NCBI GenBank assembly: GCA_963732375.1
Contig: CAVSZE010000003.1
Span: 496,001 to 560,000, forward strand
DNA length: 64,000 nt
From: RPQJ01 sp963732375
GTDB lineage: Bacteria > Pseudomonadota > Gammaproteobacteria > Steroidobacterales > Steroidobacteraceae
Direction: 5' to 3'
Notes under the pieces: model-generated
What the model was told of the DNA's origin: nothing
What the model saw: only the letters and a program-made list of their open reading frames with translations
Databases searched by the model: none
Made by a program: the position numbers and the translations under genes
In this document: positions 8,113 through 16,261 of the stretch, in pieces
Numbering within the stretch: position 1 is the first letter of the stretch
How the letters are laid out: every line of letters begins with the position of its first letter

Positions 8113-9397
8113 GGGCCGCGAGCAGCTGCGCCCGCGGCAACTTGCCGACTTCGTCGCGTGGCAGGCGGGGGACCAGCACCAGTGGCCTCGGCAGGAAGGC
8201 AGGATCGACGGCCTGCGCGAGTTTCTCAAGCACTTCCGCCTCCAGCATTCCGTCCGCGACCACCAGCGCCGCGAGCCGTCGCACCGCCGTGCCGTCAGCA
8301 TCGTCAGGCTGGAAAACCACGGCATCTGAGACACCCGGGATCGACGCCAGGCGTCGCGTCAGGTCCGCGAGCGACGCTCGCTTGCCGGCCACCTCGACCA
8401 TGTCCGCATTGCGGCCTCGCACCGTGAATGCGCCATCGGGCCGGATCTCGAGGACATCCTGCAAATCCACGGGGGAGCCGAACCAGGGCGCATCCACCTG
8501 CGTACCGTCGTCAACGGGTTTCAGCGTCACCCCGGGATAGGGATGCCATGTGTCGTCGACGGCCGTACGACGGGACGCGATGATGCAGGTTTCCGTCGAG
8601 CCGAAATACTCGAGCAGCACGGTACCGAACTGTCGTTCGATCGCCTTTGCCAACTCCACCGGCAGCGGTGCGGTGGCCGAGACGACGGCGCCAAGTTCCG
8701 GCAGCTCGACGCCCGACTCCAGCAATGCACGAAGATGCACGGGTGTGCTCACGAGAATGCGGGGGCCGGAGACGTCGGCGAGCGCCGACGCGATATCTGC
8801 CGGGTACAGCGGCTGCCCGCCGTGGATGCCCATGCCGGCGAGCAGCGGCATCAGGACGGAAAGCTCGATGCCGTACATGTGCTGTGACGGTACGGTCGCC
8901 ACGATCCATGGCAGGAGGCCTTCCCATTTCGAAGGGAGCCTGTCCCGGAGCCTGGACGCGTTCAGCGCGGTGCAGGCGGCAAACCCTCCCCAGGTCTTTG
9001 GGTTCGGTTTGGGCCGGCCGGTACTGCCGGACGTATAGCCGATCACGACTACCCGGTCGGCCGGGATTGCCGGGCCGGTCGGCTGCGTTGGCGGCCGGGT
9101 CGGACGCGCGTGCTCGACGTGGGCATCGTCAATCACGTAGCTGCCCGGATGCTCCTCCATTACCTCGTTCACCACCGCGGGAACCCGCGACGACGGCAGC
9201 AGGCAGACTTGCCCCCGGATGAGCATCGCCGTGAAAGCGACCAGGAAGTTATCGCGCCGCTGGCAGAGGTTCACCGCCGCCGGTCGGTCGGGGAGCCCGG
9301 CCGCCAGCGAGCCGGCAAGGGCCAGGAATTGGCTGGTGCTCGTAGCCGCCCCCCGGGATCGGAGAAATGCCCGCTCTCGAACGGATCCCGCGAGCAT
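8102..9397 (-). CDS. acyl-AMP ligase (aryl acid activating, ANL family)
   Basis: This 431-residue adenylate-forming enzyme has the P-loop-like GYTSGSTGRPKP, an EYFGSTET motif, and the conserved aspartate in VRGRNADMVEVAGKR. It ends with GKLPRAQLLAAL, the catalytic-lysine region. It is somewhat short for the family. It should activate the hydroxybenzoate starter for loading onto an ACP, like ApeH or the xanthomonadin ligase XanA2. It is the last gene of the operon that begins at 14668, and starts 3 bases after the ketosynthase stop. Confidence 0.87.
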   Translation of the reverse strand: MLAGSVRERAFLRSRGAATSTSQFLALAGSLAAGLPDRPAAVNLCQRRDNFLVAFTAMLIRGQVCLLPSSRVPAVVNEVMEEHPGSYVIDDAHVEHARPTRPPTQPTGPAIPADRVVVIGYTSGSTGRPKPNPKTWGGFAACTALNASRLRDRLPSKWEGLLPWIVATVPSQHMYGIELSVLMPLLAGMGIHGGQPLYPADIASALADVSGPRILVSTPVHLRALLESGVELPELGAVVSATAPLPVELAKAIERQFGTVLLEYFGSTETCIIASRRTAVDDTWHPYPGVTLKPVDDGTQVDAPWFGSPVDLQDVLEIRPDGAFTVRGRNADMVEVAGKRASLADLTRRLASIPGVSDAVVFQPDDADGTAVRRLAALVVADGMLEAEVLEKLAQAVDPAFLPRPLVLVPRLPRDEVGKLPRAQLLAALRR

Positions 9398-9400
9398 CGC

Positions 9401-10627
9401 TCAGCGCCAGCGACGGAACACCAGCGACGTATTGACGCCGCCGAATGCGAAGTTGTTGTTCATGACGAACTCGACCTCCAGCTGGCGGCCGTCACCCACG
9501 ACGTAGTCCAGCTCGCCGCAGCGCGGGTCCACATTCACGAGGTTTACGGTCGGCGCGAACCAGCCGTTGCGCATCATCTCGATACAGAACATCGACTCGA
9601 GGGCGCCGCAGGCTCCGAGCGTGTGCCCGAGATAGCTCTTCTGCGAACTGAGCGGCATGCGTGGCCCGAACAGCGCCGATGTCGCCCGGGTCTCCGCAAT
9701 GTCCCCCTGCTCGGTGGCAGTGCCGTGCCCGCTCACGTAACCGATGGCCTCGGGTTCGAGTCCGGCGCACTTGAGCGCGAGTTCCATGACCACCCGCATC
9801 GTTGCTTCCTCGGGGCGGGTGACGTGGGTGCCGTCCGAATTCGTAGCAAAGCCCACGACCTCGGCGTAAATCCGGGCGCCGCGGGCCCGGGCATGCTCGT
9901 GCTCCTCGAGCACCAGCATCCCTGCGCCTTCGCCGATCACGAGCCCGTCGCGGTCGCAGTCGTAGGGACGCGGGGTCGAGCCCGGATCGTCGTTGCGGCG
10001 GCTCGTCGCATACAGCATGTCGAACGCCATCGCCTCGCTCGGGCAGAGTTCCTCCGCCCCCCCGCCGAGCATCACGGTCTGGTGCCCGTACTTGATCGCC
10101 TCGTAGGCGAATCCGACGCCCTGGCTGCCCGACGTGCAAGCCGTCGAGGTCGAGATGATCCTGCCCTTGAGGCCGAAAAAGATGCCGACGTTCGCCCCGG
10201 TGGTGTGCGGCATCATCCGCACGTAGGAGTTCGCGTTCAGCCGCGGGGAGTCGCCGGTGAGGAGCATCTGCGCGAAATCGCTGATGTCCGCCGTGCTGCC
10301 GACGGACGAGCCGCACGCCACGCCCACGTTGCCCGACTGCAGCAACGGATCGCCCAGCAGGCCGGCATCGGCCAGCGCAAGTTCCGCGGCGCGCACCGCA
10401 AGCTGCGAAACCCTCCCCATGCTGCGCAATTGCTTGCGGCTCCAGTGCTCGGGTGGCGCAAAGCCCTCGATCGGGGCCGCCAGCCGCGTGTTGAGATCCT
10501 TGTAGCGATCCCAGTCGGACATGCGTCGTACGGCATTGCGCCGCTGGCGGAAGGCAGCCTCGATCGTCGGCCAATCCGACCCGAGCGCGGAGAGCCCGGC
10601 CATACCCGTGACGACAACCCGCCGCAT
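9401..10627 (-). CDS. beta-ketoacyl-ACP synthase (ApeR-like position)
   Basis: This 408-residue condensing enzyme has the Cys-His-His set: cysteine in STACTSGSQG, histidine in SGHGTATEQGD, and histidine in KSYLGHTLGACG. It starts with MRRVVVTGMAGLSALG, as in FabF-like enzymes. The gene order dehydratase-reductase-ketosynthase matches apeP-apeQ-apeR of E. coli-type clusters. The ATG at 10627 overlaps the reductase stop as TGATG, indicating translational coupling; a GTG at 10633 is an alternative. With the ketosynthase at 5484, the locus has two complete ketosynthases and one chain-length factor. Confidence 0.93.
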   Translation of the reverse strand: MRRVVVTGMAGLSALGSDWPTIEAAFRQRRNAVRRMSDWDRYKDLNTRLAAPIEGFAPPEHWSRKQLRSMGRVSQLAVRAAELALADAGLLGDPLLQSGNVGVACGSSVGSTADISDFAQMLLTGDSPRLNANSYVRMMPHTTGANVGIFFGLKGRIISTSTACTSGSQGVGFAYEAIKYGHQTVMLGGGAEELCPSEAMAFDMLYATSRRNDDPGSTPRPYDCDRDGLVIGEGAGMLVLEEHEHARARGARIYAEVVGFATNSDGTHVTRPEEATMRVVMELALKCAGLEPEAIGYVSGHGTATEQGDIAETRATSALFGPRMPLSSQKSYLGHTLGACGALESMFCIEMMRNGWFAPTVNLVNVDPRCGELDYVVGDGRQLEVEFVMNNNFAFGGVNTSLVFRRWR

Positions 10628-11361
10628 CAGCACAGGCCTCCATTGACCGCGATCACCTGCCGCGTGACGTACGCGGACCCCGCCGACATCAGGAAGCTGA
10701 CCACGGCAGCCACCTCCCCCGGCGTACCAACGCGCTGCGCCGGGATAGCCTTGAGAATTTCCTCCACGGGCGCGTGCTCGCTGGCCATGTCGGTTTCGAT
10801 GAGCCCCGGCGCCACGCAGTTGACGGTGATCGCGCGCTTGGCGAGTTCGACGGCCAGCGCCTTCGTCGCGCCGATCACGCCTGCCTTGGCCGCGCTGTAA
10901 TTCACCTGCCCGCGGTTGCCGATCAGGCCCGAGACCGACGACAGGGTGACTATGCGACCGGGGGCCCGTCGCCGCACCATCGGCATTACCACCGGCTGCA
11001 GGACGTTATAGAACGCATCGAGGTTGGTGCGGATGACCGAGTCCCACGCCTCACCGCTCATGGCCGGAAACGCCGTGTCGTACGCCAGGCCGGCATTGCA
11101 CACGACGCCGTAGTACGCGCCGTGCGCCTCGATGTCTGCAGCGATCTGCGCGGCACATTGCTCACGGTCGGCGACGTCGAACTGCAGGCAGCGCGCGGAG
11201 CGCCCGAGGCTCCGCACGTCAGCGACCACGCCCTCTGCGTCGGCGATCCGCGAACGACAATGCACGACGATGTCGTAACCGTCTTGCGCGAGGCGCAACA
11301 CAATGGCGCGGCCGATTCCGCGGCTCGAGCCCGTGACCAGCACCGTCCCCTTTTCAGTCAT
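10627..11361 (-). CDS. 3-oxoacyl-ACP reductase, FabG/ApeQ-like SDR
   Basis: This 244-residue short-chain dehydrogenase has the cofactor motif TGSSRGIGRAIV near the N-terminus and NAG in VCNAGLAYD. The catalytic serine lies in TLSSVSGLIGNRG and the Tyr-Lys pair in NYSAAKAGVIGA. It ends with the FabG-like QVIAVNGGLC. It should reduce the 3-keto group before dehydration in each polyene cycle. The ATG at 11361 overlaps the upstream dehydratase by 8 bases; upstream codons in the same frame lie within that gene and are not counted. Confidence 0.94.
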   Translation of the reverse strand: MTEKGTVLVTGSSRGIGRAIVLRLAQDGYDIVVHCRSRIADAEGVVADVRSLGRSARCLQFDVADREQCAAQIAADIEAHGAYYGVVCNAGLAYDTAFPAMSGEAWDSVIRTNLDAFYNVLQPVVMPMVRRRAPGRIVTLSSVSGLIGNRGQVNYSAAKAGVIGATKALAVELAKRAITVNCVAPGLIETDMASEHAPVEEILKAIPAQRVGTPGEVAAVVSFLMSAGSAYVTRQVIAVNGGLC

Positions 11362-11827
11362 TGCGAGCCCTCTCAGCCTCGAGATACGACCCATCCCTGG
11401 GCTCGAATACCGTCAGCGAACCGGCTGCGACCATGGCACCGGCCATGGAGATGCTGCAATCGAAAACCCCTCGCCCTTCTTCGTCTTCGGACGACCGCGC
11501 CACCTCGATCCGGAGTTGATCCCCGACGCGGAATTCAGCCGCCGCGCTCTCGTAATTGCGGATACCGAGTAACAGGCCGATCTCGGCCGATTCGCCGCGT
11601 TCGCGCAGCGATCGGCAGCCTGAGAACGCCGCGACGGCCTGCGCCATGATTTCCGGGCCGACCCATCCCGGCAGGTTGCCGGCCGCGTCACTGAACGCGG
11701 TTCCGGGCCGAACCGTGGCGACCGCCGTCACCCGGTCGGCGTCGGCGTGCAGGATCTCGTCGAGAAGCACGGCGTCGTGCTTGTGCGGGATCGCGTCGGC
11801 GGCCGACGGCAGAAGCTCGATGTTCAT
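11354..11827 (-). CDS. 3-hydroxyacyl-ACP dehydratase, ApeP-like
   Basis: This 157-residue hotdog protein has IPHKHDAVLLDEI at the N-terminus, the catalytic-histidine region, and GPEIMAQAVAAF in the central helix, matching ApeP-like dehydratases. It should work with the ApeI-like protein at 12994 to dehydrate 3-hydroxyacyl-ACP, leaving the all-trans double bonds of the polyene. The ATG at 11827 overlaps the thioesterase stop as ATGA. It sits directly before the reductase, as in other APE operons. Confidence 0.88.
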   Translation of the reverse strand: MNIELLPSAADAIPHKHDAVLLDEILHADADRVTAVATVRPGTAFSDAAGNLPGWVGPEIMAQAVAAFSGCRSLRERGESAEIGLLLGIRNYESAAAEFRVGDQLRIEVARSSEDEEGRGVFDCSISMAGAMVAAGSLTVFEPRDGSYLEAERARND

Positions 11828-12261
11828 GCCCCACCCTTTGCCATTGCGGCATGCACGCACTCGACGAACTCCGCCGGGCAGTCGAACTGCAACTCGCCCG
11901 AGCGACCGTCGACCGCCACCTGCATCGTCCGGGCACGCAGAATCCTCCTACCGTCGGCAATGTCAGTAAGCATGTAGTTGATCGCGAGCCGATGCTCCCA
12001 TTCGACGAGCGACGCGCGCGCCCGCAGGCGCTCCCCGTAGCGCGCCGGATTCACGTACCTGGCCTGGAGGTCCACTACGGGCCACGCGTAGCCCGAGGCG
12101 ACCATCCGGTCAAGGCCGTAGTCGAGGCGGTTCATCAGCGCCCACCGGGCATTCTCCAGGTAACGCAGGTAGTGCCCATGCCAGACCACCCCGACCATGT
12201 CGACGTCGTGGAAAGCGACGTCGAACTCGATGTCGATCGTGATGACGCCCTGCGCTCTCAA
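11824..12261 (-). CDS. acyl-ACP/acyl-CoA thioesterase, 4HBT hotdog family
   Basis: This is a 145-residue protein of the 4-hydroxybenzoyl-CoA thioesterase/YbgC type: FDVAFHDVDMVGVVWHGHYL holds the aspartate and histidine of the family. It may release the finished chain or edit stalled acyl-ACPs, like ApeK. The start is best placed at TTG 12261, which overlaps the glycosyltransferase stop as TTGA. There is no ATG or GTG at the expected N-terminus, and the long in-frame extension upstream is antisense-like shadow sequence inside the glycosyltransferase gene. Confidence 0.87.
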   Translation of the reverse strand: MRAQGVITIDIEFDVAFHDVDMVGVVWHGHYLRYLENARWALMNRLDYGLDRMVASGYAWPVVDLQARYVNPARYGERLRARASLVEWEHRLAINYMLTDIADGRRILRARTMQVAVDGRSGELQFDCPAEFVECVHAAMAKGGA

Positions 12262-13001
12262 GCCGCCACCCGCAGCTTGCGCGCCAGCAGGCGCGGGGAC
12301 CGGCGCAGCATTCCGAAGAACAGCCTGGTGTGCATCCGGGTGATCAGCCAGTTGTCGCGGACGAGGCGGAAATGGGAGACGCCGTCGAGTGGGTAGCGTA
12401 CCCGGATCGGCAGCCATTGCATCCGCACGCCGCGCCAGTAGAGCCGCACCAGTACGTCGGAGTCGAAATCCATTCGACGGCCCGGCGGTTCCATGGCCAG
12501 GATGGGCAGGACGACCGGCAACGGGTACACGCGCAGGCCGCACATCGAGTCGGGGATGTCGAACGAGAGCGTGTTCAGCCAGACCATCGCGTGCGAGAGG
12601 TACCTGAAGTAGAACCGGTGACGCGGTATCGAGGCATCGAACACCGGCCGTCCGCAGACGAGCGCCTGCGGGTCGGCGTGCGCGGCGGCGACGAAGCGCG
12701 GCAAGTCAGACGGGTCGTGCTGGCCGTCCGCATCGATCTGCAGCGCATGCGTGAATCCTGCCGCCGCGGCGGCTGTAAAGCCAGCCATCACGGCGGCGCC
12801 CTTTCCCTGGTTCTCCGGCAGGCGCAGCAACCTCACGTTCGCGTCCGCATCCGCCAGCCGCTCGAGCTCCGCGGCACAGGGCGGTCCGGATCCGTCATCG
12901 ACGAGGAACACGGTCAGGCCCAGCTGGCGCAGGCTCTCGACCGTGCGGCCGACGGCCTGCTCGTGGTCATAGACCGGGACGACGGCGCAGACACTAATCA
13001 T
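12258..13001 (-). CDS. family 2 glycosyltransferase
   Basis: This 247-residue GT-A enzyme begins with CAVVPVYDHEQAVG. It carries the nucleotide-sugar aspartates in FLVDDGSG and in QIDADGQHD, the DxD-like metal site. No long transmembrane helices are evident. Glycosyltransferases of this type recur in APE and xanthomonadin clusters and probably decorate the polyene or its lipid anchor. It overlaps the upstream ApeI-like gene by 8 bases and the downstream thioesterase by 4. The acceptor is unknown. Confidence 0.9.
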   Translation of the reverse strand: MISVCAVVPVYDHEQAVGRTVESLRQLGLTVFLVDDGSGPPCAAELERLADADANVRLLRLPENQGKGAAVMAGFTAAAAAGFTHALQIDADGQHDPSDLPRFVAAAHADPQALVCGRPVFDASIPRHRFYFRYLSHAMVWLNTLSFDIPDSMCGLRVYPLPVVLPILAMEPPGRRMDFDSDVLVRLYWRGVRMQWLPIRVRYPLDGVSHFRLVRDNWLITRMHTRLFFGMLRRSPRLLARKLRVAA

Positions 13002-13623
13002 CGGTGGCTCGAAAAAGCACGCGGCCGGCCGAGACCAGGCCTTCCCCGAGCAGGTACTCGAAGCGCAACTCTCCTGACTCCAGCCGGTGCTCGAGGGTCA
13101 GGGCGAGATTCATCCCGGGTTGCACGAGGCGGCGGAACTTAGTCGCCGTGATGCCGTTGAAACGTCCGCCCGCCCGCAAGTGCGTGCGCGCGAGACCCAC
13201 TGCCCAGTCGACCTGCACCACGCCCGGCAATATTGGAATCGTCGGGAAGTGACCGTCAAAGATTGCGAGATCGTATGGCACGCGGACACTACAACCCAGT
13301 CCACCGCCTCCGCGGCGCATAAGGCCCGTGACCACCGGACCGCGGACGGGTTCGCTGCAGCCGGCTTCGGCCTCGCTGCCGGGGGGTGGCAGTGTCTCGA
13401 GCAACCGCCACTCCAGGGGGGCCGTAGCGGCCAGTGACTCCGTTCCGACGCAATCCTGCCACGCGGCCACGAGATGCCTCTTGCCGTAGCGGCGCAGGAC
13501 TCGGACGCCAGTTGCGCTTGGAACGACCAGCATCCATCGCCCGAACAGACGGGCCTCGGCCACCCACTCATGCGAACAGACCCGTGCTTCGAGCGGCGTC
13601 GGATTCGCGTGGCCGGCACTCAC
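12994..13623 (-). CDS. ApeI-like 3-hydroxyacyl-ACP dehydratase with N-terminal extension
   Basis: This 209-residue protein's C-terminal half contains DGHFPTIPILPGVVQVDWA, the FabA/FabZ-like signature of ApeI-type dehydratases. The first 100 or so residues form an extra domain with no motif I recognise. The start is GTG 13623, overlapping the ACP stop as GTGA; upstream in-frame sequence is shadow over the ACP gene. It should act as one half of the ApeI:ApeP dehydratase pair. The extra N-terminal part is longer than a single hotdog domain needs and might be a second, degenerate hotdog. Confidence 0.82.
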   Translation of the reverse strand: MSAGHANPTPLEARVCSHEWVAEARLFGRWMLVVPSATGVRVLRRYGKRHLVAAWQDCVGTESLAATAPLEWRLLETLPPPGSEAEAGCSEPVRGPVVTGLMRRGGGGLGCSVRVPYDLAIFDGHFPTIPILPGVVQVDWAVGLARTHLRAGGRFNGITATKFRRLVQPGMNLALTLEHRLESGELRFEYLLGEGLVSAGRVLFRATDD

Positions 13624-13868
13624 GCCTGCACGAGCTTGTAGACGGCTTCCACGAGATCGCCGACCGTGCGCACCGAGCGGAAGTCGTCCGCCGAGATCTT
13701 CTTGCCCGTCTGGCGCCGCAGCCGGTCCATCAGGTCCACGGCGTCGATGCTGTCGATTTCCAGGTCCTCGTTCAGCCGTGCCGCGAGCGTGATCCGGGCA
13801 GGATCGAGTTCGAACAGCTCCGCGAGCGATGTCCTGATCTGCTCCAGAATTTCGTCCTTGGTCTGCAT
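13620..13868 (-). CDS. acyl carrier protein (first of two)
   Basis: This 82-residue protein has the attachment site EIDSIDAVDLMDRL; the serine of DSID takes phosphopantetheine. It lies 8 bases after the acyltransferase gene and is coupled to the ApeI-like dehydratase by a GTGA overlap. It is the ACP of the large biosynthetic operon, probably the one carrying starter or extender groups. The two ACPs are clearly different in sequence, so they are unlikely to be a recent duplication. Confidence 0.94.
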   Translation of the reverse strand: MQTKDEILEQIRTSLAELFELDPARITLAARLNEDLEIDSIDAVDLMDRLRRQTGKKISADDFRSVRTVGDLVEAVYKLVQA

Positions 13869-13876
13869 GCGGCCCC

Positions 13877-14668
13877 TCAGTTCCCCAGCGTTGCATTATA
13901 GCCACGCGGGGTTGCGAGCCTCTCGGTGAAATGCTGGAGGAGCCAGGCATTTAACAGTCGCGACGCCCGAGGCGGCTGCATGCGGCGGTAGGCCGCCAGG
14001 TCGATGTCCTCCCCTACCTCGAGGGTATAGTGCGGCCGTCGTGGGGGGACCCGGTACCACGGCACGAACTTCGGCAGCAGCAGCGGCTCGCAACGGACAT
14101 ACACAGGCGTGAGAACATCGGCAGCGTGCACGGCGATACTGGCCGTCCCGCGCGCAAACTGCAGTGGTTGGCCGGGTCGAGTGCGAGTGCCCTCCGGGAA
14201 CATCACGAGCGAGTCGCCAGATCGCAGGGCGGCGGCGGCGCCGTGGATCATCTCGTCCGTGGGACTGTTGCTGACGTATCCCGCCGCCCGCGCGACTGCC
14301 CGGGTAAACAGGTTACGAAACATGGCGGCCTTGACCACGCAGCACGGTGCCGGCGTAAAGGCCACGATGAGGACCACGTCCACCAGCGTCGGATGATTGG
14401 CGATGATGAGCTGCCCGGGTCGTCCAAGCCGTTCGCTGCCATGGAATTCGTAGGAAATGACCCCGATGCCACTGATGAAACGGACGAAAAGGCGAAAGGC
14501 GTGCTGGACCAGGCCGCGCATGCGTGCGCGACGGCGCGCCGGCCCGCCGGGCAGCAGCAACGTCGCCGGGAACACCAGCAAACCTAGAATGAGTCCACCG
14601 ACGCCGAACAGGGTGAAACACACTGCGGTGGCGACGATCCGCCAGAAATACGTCTGCCGCCCTTCCAT
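13877..14668 (-). CDS. lysophospholipid/1-acylglycerol-3-phosphate-type acyltransferase
   Basis: This 263-residue membrane-associated acyltransferase has an N-terminal hydrophobic stretch and the PlsC signature blocks ANHPTLVDV (a variant of NHxxxxD) and FPEGTRTRP. Acyltransferases of this type in APE and xanthomonadin clusters are proposed to attach the aryl polyene to glycerolipid. It is the first gene of the main minus-strand biosynthetic operon. The ATG at 14668 is the natural start; the open frame beyond it contains only arginine-rich shadow sequence. The acyl donor is probably polyenoyl-ACP, by context. Confidence 0.9.
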   Translation of the reverse strand: MEGRQTYFWRIVATAVCFTLFGVGGLILGLLVFPATLLLPGGPARRRARMRGLVQHAFRLFVRFISGIGVISYEFHGSERLGRPGQLIIANHPTLVDVVLIVAFTPAPCCVVKAAMFRNLFTRAVARAAGYVSNSPTDEMIHGAAAALRSGDSLVMFPEGTRTRPGQPLQFARGTASIAVHAADVLTPVYVRCEPLLLPKFVPWYRVPPRRPHYTLEVGEDIDLAAYRRMQPPRASRLLNAWLLQHFTERLATPRGYNATLGN

Positions 14669-14776
14669 GTTGTCGGGGAACCTCGCCCTAGTCGCCGGGC
14701 CGCGCCGCCGGCCAGACCGGCAAGATGAGGCGGACGGCGGGCCGATGCAAGCGGCCCCGGGACCGCGGCGCCGCTG
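14669..14776. promoter_or_regulatory. divergent promoter region of the two outer APE operons
   Basis: This 108-base gap lies between the acyltransferase operon (leftward) and the phosphopantetheinyl transferase operon (rightward), so both promoters should lie here. It is GC-rich and I see no clear sigma-70 boxes or operator. The call rests on position. Confidence 0.35.
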
Positions 14777-15460
14777 ATGACAGCGAGTTCCTCGCCACGC
14801 GGTATCGAGACATGGCTGGCGTCGCCGCAAGCCGCCGACCGTCTCGATCCTTCGCGCCTCGTCGGACGCGACCGCGAGGTATGGCCGACCCTGCAGACCG
14901 ATCGCCGACGCCGCGACTGGGCATCGAGCCGCGCGTTACTGGCGGCGGTCGAAGTCGCCGGCGACCAGGAGAGCAGCCTCTCGCACAGCCATGGCTACGC
15001 CGCGCTGGCTCTCGCGCCCGGCGGGGTTGCCGTGGGCGTCGACGTCGAGTGGCTTGTTCCGCGTGAGTTCCGTGGGATGGCGAGTGTTGCCTACTGCACG
15101 GCGGAGTGCGCCCTGCTGGCCTCGCTCGACGACCCACAGGATCTCTGCGCGACGTTCTACGAGCTCTGGACGTTGAAGGAAGCTTTCGCCAAGGCGCTGC
15201 ACCTGTCGCTGGTGGATGCGTTACAACAATGCCGCTTTGTTGACACCAGGCTCGACCGTCGCGCGGACATCCCGACCACTCGGTGCTGGCGAGCGATGGT
15301 CTATGCTCCGCAGCCGCAATTGCGCGTGGCAGTGGCGCTCATCGCCGACACGCCCGAAAAACTGGACGCGCCGATCGGTACGTTCGAGTGGCCACAGCCG
15401 CGGCCCGCTGACTGGACCTTGATCCGCAGTCTCACGGGCGGCGCTCATCGCGCGTGCTAA
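14777..15460 (+). CDS. 4'-phosphopantetheinyl transferase (Sfp type)
   Basis: This 227-residue protein has GVDVE, the magnesium-binding aspartate and glutamate, near residue 88, and FYELWTLKEAFAKA, the WxxKEA signature, near residue 128. It should convert the two APE carrier proteins to holo form. It is the first gene of the plus-strand operon leading to the COG4648-like membrane protein (6 bases downstream) and the radical SAM gene. The last 50 residues are proline- and tryptophan-containing and not part of the catalytic core. Confidence 0.9.
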   Translation: MTASSSPRGIETWLASPQAADRLDPSRLVGRDREVWPTLQTDRRRRDWASSRALLAAVEVAGDQESSLSHSHGYAALALAPGGVAVGVDVEWLVPREFRGMASVAYCTAECALLASLDDPQDLCATFYELWTLKEAFAKALHLSLVDALQQCRFVDTRLDRRADIPTTRCWRAMVYAPQPQLRVAVALIADTPEKLDAPIGTFEWPQPRPADWTLIRSLTGGAHRAC

Positions 15461-15466
15461 CCTTCG

Positions 15467-16249
15467 ATGGCACCCCGCATGGCACGCATGAACACGCCCC
15501 CCAGCAAAGCCAGCCGCAAGCCCGGACCCGTGGGCGCAATGATGCTGATGGGTATTTCCTACCCGCTGCTGGCGCATGTCGCCGCGCTTAGCGGCCGGCC
15601 GGGCCTGATCGCGGCCAGTATCGGATGGCTACTCGTGCTCACTCTCTTGCCGAGTCTTCAACGACGCAGCGCTGCAGCCTGGGCGGCACTGGCGGCAGCG
15701 TGCGTCGGCCTGTACGCGATCGCGGGCTCGACCGCTCCCAGGCTCCTGCAGTTGCTGCCGCCCGTTCTCATGATCGGGTTCATGGCATGGGTATTCGGGC
15801 ATACGCTGCTGCGCGGCCGGACACCGCTGATCGAAAGCATCATTCGCGCGCTGAACGGACCGCACGACGAACTCAACGAGGACATCATCAACTACGCTCG
15901 TCGGCTGACCGGCGTCTGGACGGCGCTTTTCCTGCTGCTGGCGATCATCAACGCAGCGCTCGCCCTTTGCGCGGAACCCGGCGGTCTGCTGCTCACCTTC
16001 GGCGTGCAGCCGGCGGTGACCGTGCCGCTCAGCCTGTGGTCACTGTTCGCGAACGTACTGAATTACCTCCTTGTCGCGGCGCTGTTCATCGGCGAGTTCG
16101 CGTTCCGTCGGCGGCGCTTTCCACAGCAGCCGTACCGGGGGCTGCTCGACTTCACAGGCAGGGTCGCCGGCCTCGCCGCGATGTTCCGCAATGCGAACGC
16201 CGGATCGGCACCGACCACTGGCGCCGATCCGAGGTCGCGCGACCGTTGA
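15467..16249 (+). CDS. COG4648-like integral membrane protein of APE clusters
   Basis: This 260-residue protein has about six hydrophobic helices between residues 25 and 215 and a polar C-terminal tail. It resembles the COG4648 membrane family often found in APE loci and sometimes labelled 'ketosynthase'; no ketosynthase motif is present. Its role may be to organise or export the product at the inner membrane, but this is not established. Three in-frame ATGs occur within the first eight codons, so the exact start is uncertain. It lies between the phosphopantetheinyl transferase and the radical SAM gene. Confidence 0.75.
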   Translation: MAPRMARMNTPPSKASRKPGPVGAMMLMGISYPLLAHVAALSGRPGLIAASIGWLLVLTLLPSLQRRSAAAWAALAAACVGLYAIAGSTAPRLLQLLPPVLMIGFMAWVFGHTLLRGRTPLIESIIRALNGPHDELNEDIINYARRLTGVWTALFLLLAIINAALALCAEPGGLLLTFGVQPAVTVPLSLWSLFANVLNYLLVAALFIGEFAFRRRRFPQQPYRGLLDFTGRVAGLAAMFRNANAGSAPTTGADPRSRDR

Positions 16250-16261
16250 AGGCCAGTCACG

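Noticed and set aside
9110..10900. 596-codon plus-strand open frame
   Set aside because: It lies wholly opposite ketosynthase, AMP-ligase and reductase genes, has no recognisable motif and is arginine/histidine-rich as expected of antisense frames in GC-rich DNA.
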